Source of the DNA: Opitutia bacterium UBA7876
GTDB lineage: Bacteria > Verrucomicrobiota > Verrucomicrobiia > Opitutales > Seribacteraceae
Direction of reading: 5' to 3'
Length of the DNA stretch: 64,000 nt
NCBI GenBank assembly: GCA_002500665.1
Contig: DLRY01000017.1
Location: forward strand, 40,588 to 104,587
How positions within the stretch are numbered: position 1 is the first letter of the stretch; each line of letters begins with the position of its first letter. Shown one piece after another: positions 17,651 through 26,836 of the stretch. Below the pieces are notes generated by a model. That model did not search any database and was not told the origin of the DNA. It saw only the letters and a list, made by a program, of their open reading frames with translations. The position numbers were made by a program, and so were the translations under genes.

Positions 17651-18616
17651 AAGCGCCAGTTTAACGTGAATTTTTGCTCCTTATTATTCCTTCTTGTCTC
17701 CCCTTTGGTTTCCCTTGCGGACGAGGAGGAACCGGTCGGAAACGATGAAGTCCGATGGCGCCAGATCGGCGATGCCAGCCTGGTCTACGTCAAGGACACC
17801 GAGGACTTGTTTACCGGAAGGGTTATGGCATTCTGGCCCGATGGCTCGGCCCAAAAGCTCTACGGTATCAAGAATGGGGAAAGGGAAGGCTTGTGGACGG
17901 AGTGGTACGAGGATGGTCAGAAGTTCAAGGAAGTTCACTGGAGGCAGGGAAAGAGGTACGGCAGGTCTAGCTGGTGGTATGAGAATGGCCGCAAATGGAA
18001 GGAGAACCACTTCGATGATGCAGGCAAGAGCCTCAGCATCGAGTTTTACGACAGTGGACCCAAGCTCAAGGAAATGCCTTGGAAGGACGGCAAACTCCAC
18101 GGGAAGGGCAGGTACTTCTACGAGAACGGTCAACCCCTGCGTGAGGTTACCTTCGATGGGGGCAAAAGGACGGGTCCCGTGGTTTATTGGCATCAGAATG
18201 GCCGCAAGTGGAAGGAATTCGCTCTTCTAAAGGGCAAAATGAACGGGGTTTATTCGCTTTGGCGGGAAAACGGCCAGCTTTGGAAGGAGTATGGCGTCAA
18301 GAACGACAAGTTGCATGGACGAAACACGATCTGGCAAACCAACGGAAGCAAGCTGAAGGAGGTTTTCTACGATGAAGGGCTACTGAGCGGTCCCTTGACG
18401 ACTTGGTGGATAAACGGAGCCATTCAGGAAAAGGGTTTTTTCAAGGAAGACCGCAAGGATGGGCTCTTTATGGGCTTTCATGAAAACGGAGCCAAGGCCT
18501 ACGAGGCCCGCTTTCGAAACGGATCGAGGCTTTCCTTGGAAACGTGGTATCCGAGTGGGGAAAAGATCGGTGAGGAGGAGGTAGCTCCCGGTGAGGCTCC
18601 CCGGCTTGAGGATTAG
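17642..18616 (+). CDS. Exported MORN/YwqK-type repeat protein
   Basis: 324 residues. From the TTG at 17642 a signal peptide with a basic start is formed (PPKRQFNVNFCSLLFLLVSP); a GTG at 17666 would remove the basic residues, so I prefer TTG. The body is about eleven 23-residue units of MORN_2 type, each with (W/F)(Y/H)(E/Q)NG-x-(K/Q)-(W/L)KE and a G-(L/K)-x-G turn, for example WYENGRKWKEN, WHQNGRKWKEF and WRENGQLWKEY. Such proteins are labelled YwqK-like antitoxins in databases, but there is no toxin here and this copy is exported. It may sit on the cell surface. Its start overlaps the end of the pseudogene. Confidence 0.82.
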   Translation: MPPKRQFNVNFCSLLFLLVSPLVSLADEEEPVGNDEVRWRQIGDASLVYVKDTEDLFTGRVMAFWPDGSAQKLYGIKNGEREGLWTEWYEDGQKFKEVHWRQGKRYGRSSWWYENGRKWKENHFDDAGKSLSIEFYDSGPKLKEMPWKDGKLHGKGRYFYENGQPLREVTFDGGKRTGPVVYWHQNGRKWKEFALLKGKMNGVYSLWRENGQLWKEYGVKNDKLHGRNTIWQTNGSKLKEVFYDEGLLSGPLTTWWINGAIQEKGFFKEDRKDGLFMGFHENGAKAYEARFRNGSRLSLETWYPSGEKIGEEEVAPGEAPRLED

Positions 18617-18676
18617 GTTCGCCGTCTTTGCTTGTGGTTGCTTGACGATAAGCCGGGTACTTGATTTCGTTCTCTC

Positions 18677-19543
18677 ATGAAAGCTTTCCCTCTTCTTTTT
18701 CTTCCGCTTCTTTGCATAAACGGCGTGGAGCCGAAGAAAGACGTCTCCACTGATTTGCGGGTCATGAGCTTCAACGTCCGTCTCGGCGTGGCCAAGGACG
18801 GTCCCAATGCCTGGGACCTGCGCAAGGACCTCGTGGTAGAGACCGTCAAGCGTTTCGATCCAGACCTCCTGGGCACGCAGGAGACCTGGCCTTTTCAAGC
18901 CGCCTTCCTCAAGAAAGGCCTGCCGGGACATGCCTACTATGGTGTTGGCAGACAGGTCGATCCGACGACGGGGGAGCAGTGTGGTCTGATGTACCGCAAG
19001 GACCGGTTCGAGCAACTCGAAAAAGGGACCTTCTGGCTTTCCAAGACGCCGTCCAAGCCGGGGAGCAAGAGCTGGGATTCTTCCCTCCCGCGTATCGCAA
19101 GCTGGGTTAGGTTGACGGATAAGCGAGACCGCGGACGGGAGCTGGTTTTCATCAACACGCACTTCGATCACCGTGGAAGGCAGGCCCGGGAGGAAGCGGC
19201 CAAGATCATTCGCCGGCGCGTGACCGAGCTGGGGTCCGAGGCCCGGGTCGTGGTTACGGGGGATTTCAATGCGGCCGAGGGAAGCGCTCCCTACCGTGCC
19301 CTGCTTGCCCCGGACGGCTCCGCCCCCGTCCTGCTCGATAGCTACCGAACGGCCCACCCCAAGCGCAGGGAGGGAGAAGGCACTTTCAGCGCCTGGAACG
19401 GGAGGCGCTCCGGAGGTCGGATCGACTGGGTTCTCCATACTTCCCATTACCGGACCACCTCCGCCTCTATAGACCGCAGTAACGACTCGGGCAGGTATCC
19501 TTCCGACCATTATCCGGTTACCGCCGTCCTGAAGCCCCGCTAA
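18677..19543 (+). CDS. Exported endonuclease/exonuclease/phosphatase-family protein
   Basis: 288 residues with a signal peptide (MKAFPLLFLPLLCINGV). The DNase I-like fold is marked by VMSFNVRLGVA, LLGTQETWPFQ (metal-binding Glu), FINTHFDHRG (catalytic His), VVTGDFNAAEG (Asp and Asn), RIDWVLH and the end SDHYPVTAVL (Asp-His pair). All catalytic residues are there. Exported members of this group act on nucleic acids, sphingomyelin or inositol phosphates; which one cannot be told here. It lies 60 bases after the MORN-type gene and may share its message. Confidence 0.9.
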   Translation: MKAFPLLFLPLLCINGVEPKKDVSTDLRVMSFNVRLGVAKDGPNAWDLRKDLVVETVKRFDPDLLGTQETWPFQAAFLKKGLPGHAYYGVGRQVDPTTGEQCGLMYRKDRFEQLEKGTFWLSKTPSKPGSKSWDSSLPRIASWVRLTDKRDRGRELVFINTHFDHRGRQAREEAAKIIRRRVTELGSEARVVVTGDFNAAEGSAPYRALLAPDGSAPVLLDSYRTAHPKRREGEGTFSAWNGRRSGGRIDWVLHTSHYRTTSASIDRSNDSGRYPSDHYPVTAVLKPR

Positions 19544-19606
19544 AGGGCTTCCTGCACTCGAACTCCCCAGACCACGCACGCTTCGGCCAGTGAATCAATT
19601 TCCTTC

Positions 19607-20377
19607 TTGAGAAATCCAGGCACGGAAAAAATCGTTCTACAGGCCAGTGGGCAAGGCAAAACCTGGCTGGGTTGCTCCTCGCTTGTGATTTTCGTCTTAG
19701 GAGTCGGGCTGACCATGGTCTACGGCATAGGATCGGGAGCCTATTGCTTCCTTCTACTGATTGTCGTTGTCGTTTTTGGGCTGATGAATAACTCCAAGGA
19801 GAGTAACATAGTTCTGACTTACAGCTACGTTTCCGGTGGAACCGTCTTCCGCAAGGTCACCCAATGGGACAGGCTGGGCAGTGTTTGGATGGGTCAGTAC
19901 GATCTTCTTTGGAAGGGAAGAAACGCAAAGGGAGGAAAGCCGTATACCTGCAAGACTGCCTACGGGCCCTTCGGACGGGAATGCCAGCATAACCAAAGGC
20001 ACGTTTCCATCGATCTCGCCATAGAGTGGATTGAGGCCCTCAGGGATGCTTCTTCCGAGACGGAGCGCCGGGAATTGATCCGCAAGTTCAGAGGCTCGGC
20101 TCCACGGAGCTTGAGCGCCATCGCCAGCCTTTCCCCTGAAGAGCAAGCCAAGGCCAACAAGCTGCTCAAGGAACTGAATAGCTTCAGCATCGGCTCGAGA
20201 TACAGGAAGGAAAGAAAAATGGAGATCAGGCAATACTTCGCCAACAAGGGATGGGAGATTCCTCCAGCAACACCTCCCGCTTTGATGGAAGTGTTTTTCT
20301 ATTTCTACGTCTTCATCCTTATTCCGGGTTGTTTGTTCGTTATCTTCTATATCCTTTTCAAGTACTGTCTTGCGTAG
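19607..20377 (+). CDS. Membrane protein of unknown family, paralog 1 of a tandem pair
   Basis: I do not recognise the family. The start is TTG at 19607, chosen because MRNPGTEKIVLQASGQGKTW aligns with the ATG-started copy that follows. Two membrane segments form a hairpin at about residues 20-57, a soluble domain of about 165 residues follows, and one more membrane segment is at 229-252. The soluble domain holds WDRLGSVWMGQYDLLWKGRN and GGKPYTCKTAYGPFGREC, then a helical part rich in Glu and Lys. The two Cys are conserved in both copies and may pair or bind metal (inference). Nothing nearby tells its role. Confidence 0.7.
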   Translation: MRNPGTEKIVLQASGQGKTWLGCSSLVIFVLGVGLTMVYGIGSGAYCFLLLIVVVVFGLMNNSKESNIVLTYSYVSGGTVFRKVTQWDRLGSVWMGQYDLLWKGRNAKGGKPYTCKTAYGPFGRECQHNQRHVSIDLAIEWIEALRDASSETERRELIRKFRGSAPRSLSAIASLSPEEQAKANKLLKELNSFSIGSRYRKERKMEIRQYFANKGWEIPPATPPALMEVFFYFYVFILIPGCLFVIFYILFKYCLA

Positions 20378-20444
20378 TCCTTAGGGCCCGGACTCACTTG
20401 GACGAAGCCTATCCTTTCCAAACCCCTTTATCTCCTCCTTCCTT

Positions 20445-21200
20445 ATGAGAAAGCCTGATCCGGAACAAATCGTCCTTCAAGCCAGTGGATCAAAAAAAAT
20501 CTGGCTGGTTTGTGCCTCCGTATTGATTTTAGTCCTGGGAGTTTTGCTGACCTTGGCCAACGGAATACAATCGGGCGCCTATTGTTTCTTCACGTTGATT
20601 TTCGTTATCATTGGCGGACTAGTCGACACCTCCAAAGGGTCCAACATAGTGCTGACCGGCAAAAGCATTTGCGGTGGTAAGATTTTTCGTAAAAGCACGG
20701 ATTGGGACAGGCTGGGTAAGGTCTGGATGGCCCGGTACGACCTGGTTTGGAAGGGAAGGAATGCAAAGGGAGGAAAGCCGTATACCTGCAAGACGGCCTA
20801 CGGCCAGTTTGGGCGGGAATGCAGGCACAACAACAGGCACGTTTCCATTGATCTTGCCCTCGAGTGGATCGAGGCTCTACGGGATGCCGGCTCCGAGGGC
20901 GAACGCCGCGAATTGATCCGCAAGTTCATGGAGGCCACTCCACGGACTGTGCGCTCAATTGCCAGCCTTGCCCCGGATGAGCGAGCCAAGGCCGACAAGC
21001 TGCTCAAGGAGCTCCATGGCGGGAGTTCGCAAAATTGGAGGGAAAGAAAAATGGAGATCAGGCAATACTTTGCCAGCAAGGGATGGGCAATTCCTCAGAA
21101 TGAGCCTTCCCCGGCGAAGCGTGTCTTTGGCTGCGTCATACTCATAGGAGTCTTGGTCTTCTGGGTTTTCTTTTTCGCTCTTATGTGTAGCCGAATGTAG
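20445..21200 (+). CDS. Membrane protein of unknown family, paralog 2 of a tandem pair
   Basis: 251 residues, the same layout as the previous gene and clearly a tandem duplicate: WDRLGKVWMARYDLVWKGRN, GGKPYTCKTAYGQFGREC and HVSIDLALEWIEALRDAG are almost unchanged. The two genes share more than 30 identical bases around the KPYTCK codons. The membrane segments and the linker near residues 195-205 differ more than the soluble core, suggesting the core is under constraint. A 67-base gap separates the copies, so they probably share a message. It faces tRNA-Gly. Confidence 0.7.
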   Translation: MRKPDPEQIVLQASGSKKIWLVCASVLILVLGVLLTLANGIQSGAYCFFTLIFVIIGGLVDTSKGSNIVLTGKSICGGKIFRKSTDWDRLGKVWMARYDLVWKGRNAKGGKPYTCKTAYGQFGRECRHNNRHVSIDLALEWIEALRDAGSEGERRELIRKFMEATPRTVRSIASLAPDERAKADKLLKELHGGSSQNWRERKMEIRQYFASKGWAIPQNEPSPAKRVFGCVILIGVLVFWVFFFALMCSRM

Positions 21201-21229
21201 GCTTTACCCCAAGTGCCAACGGTCGAAGA

Positions 21230-21303
21230 TGGTGCGGGCACCCGGGATCGAACCGGGGACACCAGCTTGGAAGGCTGGGGTTTTACCGCTAAACTATGCC
21301 CGC
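21230..21303 (-). tRNA. tRNA-Gly (anticodon TCC)
   Basis: Acceptor stem GCGGGCA pairs perfectly with TGCCCGC. The anticodon stem is CCAGC/GCTGG with loop CTTCCAA giving anticodon TCC. The T arm is CCGG-TTCGATC-CCGG. The discriminator is A and CCA is encoded (21230-21232). It is single, not in a cluster. Confidence 0.96.
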
Positions 21304-21481
21304 GACAATGAAGCTCTGACCTTTTAATGGGTTGACTGAGTTGGTCAAGTTGTAATTGCTTGCAGAAAAGACAAATCGAACGTTTTGGCTAAGTTGGCAG
21401 TCATAAGGTTTACCGCTTGTGAAAGGGATGGGAATCCTGATCTTTGCGGATTGAAGTCTAACAATCAGGAAAAGGGAATCT

Positions 21482-24400
21482 ATGAAGAAGAGCAGTGTGT
21501 GGATGTTGGTAGCAGCCGGGTTTGCGTTGAATGCAGCCGGTTTGTTGTGGATCAGGAGTGAGGTCGGACAAGCCGGGAAAAAGAATTTCTTGCGGGAAGA
21601 CCTCTCCTTGCAGGTCGTTTCCTTCGAGCCGGCCGAGCAAGCCGAAAAGACCGATCTTTTGCAAGTTTTCCTAAGCCGCGACCTGGCATCCGCGGAAGAG
21701 GTCGGGAGGCCCCTCGGATGGACTCCATTTACTTTCGAGCCTGCAGTCGAGGGCAACTGGATTTGGAGCCGCGGCGATGCGATGGGACTAAAGCTTTCCG
21801 AGCCGCTTCCAAAGGGAACTCAATTCTCCGTTCAGGCGACCGATCAAATTAGCGGAAAGCTGGGCTTGCCCTTGTCGGGAGCAACTAAGCTTTCCTTCCG
21901 TACCTCGCCCTTGCGCGTGGAGCGGTGCGAAGAGCTTGGCAAGAAGGGAGACCGTTTCGAGGTCGAGGTTCGCTTTAACCAGGAAGTCGAGCCCGGTACC
22001 TTGAGCGAATACCTAGAGGCCATCGACTCGGATGGCGAAAAGCTTGACAGGGTGATCATGGGGACGGGACGGAAGAGGGTCATGAGGGTTGCGGTCGAGG
22101 AGCCCAAGGACAGGATTTTTGAGATTAAGGTGAAGAGGGGAATGCCCGGCGTCGAGGGGCCCTTGGGTCTGGAGAGGGATTTCTTTTCCCAAATGTCGCT
22201 GGGTCCGTCCTTTGCCGTTCTTAATGCCCGTCCACCCTGGAGGCGTGGTGCGGACGAGAAATGCGCGGTCGAACTCCGCTTCAACAAGCGGGTCGACGTT
22301 CTGCGGGAAAGACCAAGGGTCAAACTGGACCCCGAGGTTCCCGGGCTTGTCGTGAGCTGGACCGGGCAGGGTGTTCGTCTCTATGGGGCATTCGAATCAC
22401 CGGACCGCCACTTCGTGGCTACCGTTGAAGACGACGTGGTTTCCTCAGACGGTGAGGTTTTGCCCGCCGGGGCGCGGTTTTCCTTCGTTATGCCGAAGCG
22501 TTCCCCGACGATCTCCTTCGTCCGTCATCAGGGCGTGCTCAGCCCGAAGGGAAACCTCGAGGTAGAGCTTAGGACCTGCGCCGTCCGTAACCTCAGGCTG
22601 AGCGCAACGAAGATCTACCCGAATAACCTAGCTTCCCATTTGCGCGGAGATTCCCGGTACCAGCCGGATCGAATCGGTCGGGAATTGTTTTCCGTCGTAA
22701 AGCCCCTCAAGGTCGGGGCGAATGCCGTTTCCTTAAACGTGGTCAACCTGAAGGACTGGATTGAAGAACCCCTCGGGTTGTATTACCTGGAGGCGAGCAA
22801 CGAGGATGGCGGTTGGCAGGACGATCAGGCCGTGGTTGCGGTTACCGACCTCATGATCACCACCAAGAGGCATCCGAGGGGAGTGCTTGCATGGGTGACT
22901 TCCCTGAGCGGAGGGTTTCCCGTCTCTGGCGTCGAGGTCTCTGTGGTCTCGACCTCCAACCAGCGGTTGGCCAAGGGTTTGACCGGCGAGAACGGCCTGG
23001 TCGAGCTTGATGCTCCAAAGGATCATCCGGACGGCGCTCCATGGGTCGTCTTGGCCCGCAAAGGGGAGGATCTTAGCTTCCGCCGTCTTGATCAAAGAAA
23101 ATGGGACTTGCCGAAGGTGGCCAAGGATGGGCGGACTCCGGTTTCCGGCCTGGATGCTTGCCTTTATGCGGAGAGGGGGGTACGCCGACCCGGCGAACTC
23201 GTTCGCCTGACCGGTGTAGTGCGTGATGAAACCGGGAATGCGCCCGATGAAAAGACTCCCCTTGAGCTTCGAGTCTTCCGCCCCGACGGCAAGCTTGTGC
23301 AGTCCACTCCCCTCAAGCTCGGCAAAGGAGGAATCCTGCACCATGAATACCAAACTCACGTGGAGGCATGGACGGGAGGGTGGAGGTTTGGTCTTTTCCT
23401 CCCCGGATCGGATCGGGAGATCGGCTCTCTGCAGACTGGGGTTGAAGCCTTTGCCCCCGTCAGGCTGGAAGTAGGGAGCGAAGCAGTCCGATCTTGGTTC
23501 GGCCAAGTCGAGGCACCCGAGGTCAAGGTTGCCGGCCGTTATCTTTTCGGGGTGCCTGCCTCCGATATGTCCTTCCAAGTGCGTGGAGACTGGAAACGGG
23601 CGTCATTTGAGGCAATCGGTTGGGAGGATTTTTCGTTTGGCGACCCGTCGGCAACCGAAAAGGTTGCCTTTGAACCGATCAGCGGACGGACGGACGCAGA
23701 TGGAGAAGCCATGATTTTCCCCGCAACCGACCGCCTGACGCCCGGCCTCTGGAAGGGCACGGGCTACGTCTCCGTGACGACACCGGGTGGCGCCACGGTG
23801 ACCGATTCCTTTGAATTGAACAAGCTTCAGGCCCCTAGAATGATCGGGGCGCGCTTGGCAGGAGGAGCCAAGGTGGTGGCCGGGAGCCCCTTTCCCGTTG
23901 AACTAGTCGCTTGCCAGCCCCTAGCCGATGAGGTTCCGGTTGGTGACGTGGAGCTTGTCCTGCTGAAGATCGAGTCGGACTGGATCCACAAGCGAGTGAA
24001 CGGAAAGTGGATTTGGTCTAAACGGGAACAGGCGATCGAGCAGTCGAAAGCGCTGGTTGGGCAAGTTGCCGGTGGAGAGAAGCCATCGAAAGTGGAGATG
24101 GTCTGCCCGGAGCCCGGTTTATGGAGCTTGGTGGCCCGTGATTTGTTGAGCGGAGCCTTGACCAGGATCAACTTCGAAGTAGCCTCGGACAATTCTCCCG
24201 TTGCGCTCTCCCGCTCGCCTCACCGGGTCGACTTGAGCTTGGACCGGGCATCCTACAAGCCGGGAGAAACCGCCAAGGTTACGGTGGACGCTCCTTTTGA
24301 GGGACACTTGCTCCTGACCTTGGAGACGGATCGGGTCGTCTGGTCCAAAAGCATATGCATGGAGAAGCAAAGAGCCCAAATGGAGGTTCCTCTTCCGAGC

Positions 24401-26836
24401 AGCCTGCCGGGCGGCGCTTTCGTAACGGCCTCCGTGATTCGTCCATTGGATGCCGGATCTACGGATTGGAAGCCTCACCGGGCTTTTGGCATGGTCCGCT
24501 TGGCGACTGATTTCTCCGAAAGAAAGCTCGAATTGGACCTCGATTTGCCCAAGGAAGCCATACCGGGAACCCAAGTAGAAGTCAAGGTGAGCGCGAATCT
24601 TTCCGCGAACGCGCTCATTCATCTTTGGGCGGTTGACGAAGGGGTTCTTTCCGTTACCGACTTCGAGACTCCAGACCCGGCCAATTCGTTTTTCGCTCCT
24701 TGGCGAGCGGTGGTCGATAGCGGGGATCTTTATCTTGAGCTATTTCCCGACCATAAGGGCTTGAGTACGATGGAAAGGTTTGGAGCGGGAGGCGGGGTTT
24801 CGCGTCGTTCGCTTGTTCGCGCCAAGCCACCCAAGAGCGTCATCCTGTGGAATGAGTTCGTCCCGGTCGGCGAAGATGGATCGTTGAAGAAGAAATTCCT
24901 CCTGCCCGAGGACTTTACGGGCGAATTGCGTTTCATGGCAGTGGCCGTAGCGGGTAATTCATTCGGCTCGGCGGAAAGTTCGCTGACCGTAACGACGCCC
25001 CTCCTGACGGAGGTTTCCCTTCCCCGTTTCGTGGCCCCGAAAGACAAGTTCCTTTGCCCCGTGACCCTTTTCAACACGACTGCTGAAGAATTGGCCGTGG
25101 AAGCGAATTTCAAGCTTTCCGGGCCTGCCCGCCTGCTGGATGGCTCTTCCCGTAGGCTTGTACTTTCAGCCGGAGAATCGACCACAACTTGGTTCGAACT
25201 AAAGGCGGATCGCGCCATGGGGCAAGTATTCGTCTCGGTCCAGGCATCTGGCGGAGGAGAATCATCGTTGGCCAAGGGATCTTTCCCAGTTCGGCCGGCC
25301 GCCACCCTGGACGCGGAATACCGGACCTTTGCCATTGAGGCTAAAGAGGAACGGCTGATTGGAGTGCCGGAGCGTTTTCTCGAGTCCGGCTTGAAGAGAA
25401 CGATCACGATTTCCTCTTCCCCGGTAACCAATCTCGTTCCTGCTCTCAGCGAGCTTCTCGGGTTCCCCTATGGGTGCGTCGAGCAGACTACCAGCAAGGC
25501 CATGCCCATGATCTATGCCTCCGCCTTGCTTGACGGGAGAAAGGCCGAATATGCCAAGGATGCCGTTTCTGCGGGAATCGAGCGCCTCAAGCTCATGCAG
25601 ACCGGTTCAGGAGGTTTGGGCTACTGGCCGGGGGACGCGGACCCCTATCTTTGGGGAACTTGTTACGCAACCGCTTTCCTCATGGAGGCAAATAGGGCGG
25701 GGTTTAATTTGGATGAGACTTTCATCAGTAGCTTGGCTTCGTACTTGGACATGGCTCTACGCTCTGGAGAACACGATTTGAACGAACAAGCTTTTGTTTG
25801 TCAGGCCTTGGCCGTTTTTGGCAAACCGCAGAAATCCAGGCAACGCTACCTGCTCGACAAGTCGGAGTCCCTAGACCTTGCCGGACTTGCCCGCCTGGCG
25901 GGAGCGTGGCATGCGAGTGGTCGTCCGGACCTTGCCCGTCAATGCCTTCGGGAGGATGCCCTGGAAAAGGAAGTCGCCCGAACCTTCAAGGGGCGGCTTA
26001 CTTCGGACGCGGCCGCATCCGCAACGATGTTGACGGTTCTGTTGGACGTGGAACCGAAGCATCCTTGGGTAGAAATTCTTACGAAACGGATTCTGAGGGC
26101 GAAAAGCAACCATCACTGGTCCAGCACTCTGGAGAACGGCCTTGCCCTAGTCTCGCTTTGCAAACTACATGCCTTGACGGCAAGCGAGTTAAGCAATTAC
26201 GCAGGGACCCTCTCGGGAAGCGGGCTCAAGGAATCGGTTTTTTCCTCCAAGAGCACTTTCGGACAGTCCTTTGCGGGCACTGGGGAAATCCGGCTTGCCT
26301 CGTCGGGGATAGGCAAGCTTTTCGTCTCGGTTCAAACGGAGGGACTCGTTCCACCGGAATCGCTGAAGCCAACCGACCGCGAGATCAAGGTTCGTCGACG
26401 CTGGTTGAATTCGGAAGGAAAGGTCCTGAGGGATTGGCATGGCGAGAAGGAGGGATCGCTTGAAGTGTCAGTGGGTGATCTGGTCTGGGTAGAGGTGATG
26501 CTCCAGACAAGGCAGGCCAACTTGGACAATATAGCCGTGGTCGACGCCTTGCCGGGTGGATTTACGGTCGAGAACCCAAGGCTTGCCACCTCTGCGGTAC
26601 GTTTGTCGGGAGGAGAAGTCCTTGCGAAGGCCGCTCGGGCCGACCGGACCGAGTTCCTCGATGATAGGGTGGTTCTCTTCGCTTCGGCAAAACCGGTCCC
26701 ACGAGTTTTCCGGTATGCCATCCGGGCCGTGGCGGGAGGTGAGTTTCTGGTTCCGGGCATTCAGGCTTCCTGTATGTACGACGAGACTCTAAGCTCGCTC
26801 GACCAAAGTGACGTCGTCAAGGTCATCGTTCAATGA
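21482..26836 (+). CDS. Bacterial alpha-2-macroglobulin family protein with thioester
   Basis: 1784 residues. An envelope-located protease trap: proteases cut a bait region, the thioester then binds them covalently. The thioester motif is CVEQ at residues 1332-1335 (GFPYGCVEQTTS), in place of the more usual CLEQ. The N-terminus (MKKSSVWMLVAAGFALNAAG) is a signal or anchor with no lipobox, unlike E. coli YfhM, which is a lipoprotein. A series of MG-type beta domains follows, with SVILWNEFVPVGEDGSLKKK near 1120-1140 and the alpha/alpha thioester domain at about 1320-1560. GGLGYWPGDADPYLWGTCYA is typical of that domain. AAAAGGGAA lies 3 bases before the ATG. It overlaps pbpC by 4 bases, the standard partner. 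Confidence 0.95.
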   Translation: MKKSSVWMLVAAGFALNAAGLLWIRSEVGQAGKKNFLREDLSLQVVSFEPAEQAEKTDLLQVFLSRDLASAEEVGRPLGWTPFTFEPAVEGNWIWSRGDAMGLKLSEPLPKGTQFSVQATDQISGKLGLPLSGATKLSFRTSPLRVERCEELGKKGDRFEVEVRFNQEVEPGTLSEYLEAIDSDGEKLDRVIMGTGRKRVMRVAVEEPKDRIFEIKVKRGMPGVEGPLGLERDFFSQMSLGPSFAVLNARPPWRRGADEKCAVELRFNKRVDVLRERPRVKLDPEVPGLVVSWTGQGVRLYGAFESPDRHFVATVEDDVVSSDGEVLPAGARFSFVMPKRSPTISFVRHQGVLSPKGNLEVELRTCAVRNLRLSATKIYPNNLASHLRGDSRYQPDRIGRELFSVVKPLKVGANAVSLNVVNLKDWIEEPLGLYYLEASNEDGGWQDDQAVVAVTDLMITTKRHPRGVLAWVTSLSGGFPVSGVEVSVVSTSNQRLAKGLTGENGLVELDAPKDHPDGAPWVVLARKGEDLSFRRLDQRKWDLPKVAKDGRTPVSGLDACLYAERGVRRPGELVRLTGVVRDETGNAPDEKTPLELRVFRPDGKLVQSTPLKLGKGGILHHEYQTHVEAWTGGWRFGLFLPGSDREIGSLQTGVEAFAPVRLEVGSEAVRSWFGQVEAPEVKVAGRYLFGVPASDMSFQVRGDWKRASFEAIGWEDFSFGDPSATEKVAFEPISGRTDADGEAMIFPATDRLTPGLWKGTGYVSVTTPGGATVTDSFELNKLQAPRMIGARLAGGAKVVAGSPFPVELVACQPLADEVPVGDVELVLLKIESDWIHKRVNGKWIWSKREQAIEQSKALVGQVAGGEKPSKVEMVCPEPGLWSLVARDLLSGALTRINFEVASDNSPVALSRSPHRVDLSLDRASYKPGETAKVTVDAPFEGHLLLTLETDRVVWSKSICMEKQRAQMEVPLPSSLPGGAFVTASVIRPLDAGSTDWKPHRAFGMVRLATDFSERKLELDLDLPKEAIPGTQVEVKVSANLSANALIHLWAVDEGVLSVTDFETPDPANSFFAPWRAVVDSGDLYLELFPDHKGLSTMERFGAGGGVSRRSLVRAKPPKSVILWNEFVPVGEDGSLKKKFLLPEDFTGELRFMAVAVAGNSFGSAESSLTVTTPLLTEVSLPRFVAPKDKFLCPVTLFNTTAEELAVEANFKLSGPARLLDGSSRRLVLSAGESTTTWFELKADRAMGQVFVSVQASGGGESSLAKGSFPVRPAATLDAEYRTFAIEAKEERLIGVPERFLESGLKRTITISSSPVTNLVPALSELLGFPYGCVEQTTSKAMPMIYASALLDGRKAEYAKDAVSAGIERLKLMQTGSGGLGYWPGDADPYLWGTCYATAFLMEANRAGFNLDETFISSLASYLDMALRSGEHDLNEQAFVCQALAVFGKPQKSRQRYLLDKSESLDLAGLARLAGAWHASGRPDLARQCLREDALEKEVARTFKGRLTSDAAASATMLTVLLDVEPKHPWVEILTKRILRAKSNHHWSSTLENGLALVSLCKLHALTASELSNYAGTLSGSGLKESVFSSKSTFGQSFAGTGEIRLASSGIGKLFVSVQTEGLVPPESLKPTDREIKVRRRWLNSEGKVLRDWHGEKEGSLEVSVGDLVWVEVMLQTRQANLDNIAVVDALPGGFTVENPRLATSAVRLSGGEVLAKAARADRTEFLDDRVVLFASAKPVPRVFRYAIRAVAGGEFLVPGIQASCMYDETLSSLDQSDVVKVIVQ

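Noticed and set aside
18380..19579. 399-codon minus-strand frame across two plus-strand genes
   Set aside because: It spans the end of the MORN-type gene and the whole nuclease-family gene, both well supported; no motif is seen in it.
21230..21303. tRNA-Gly as an integration site for a mobile element
   Set aside because: No integrase, no direct repeat of the tRNA end and no phage-like genes flank it.
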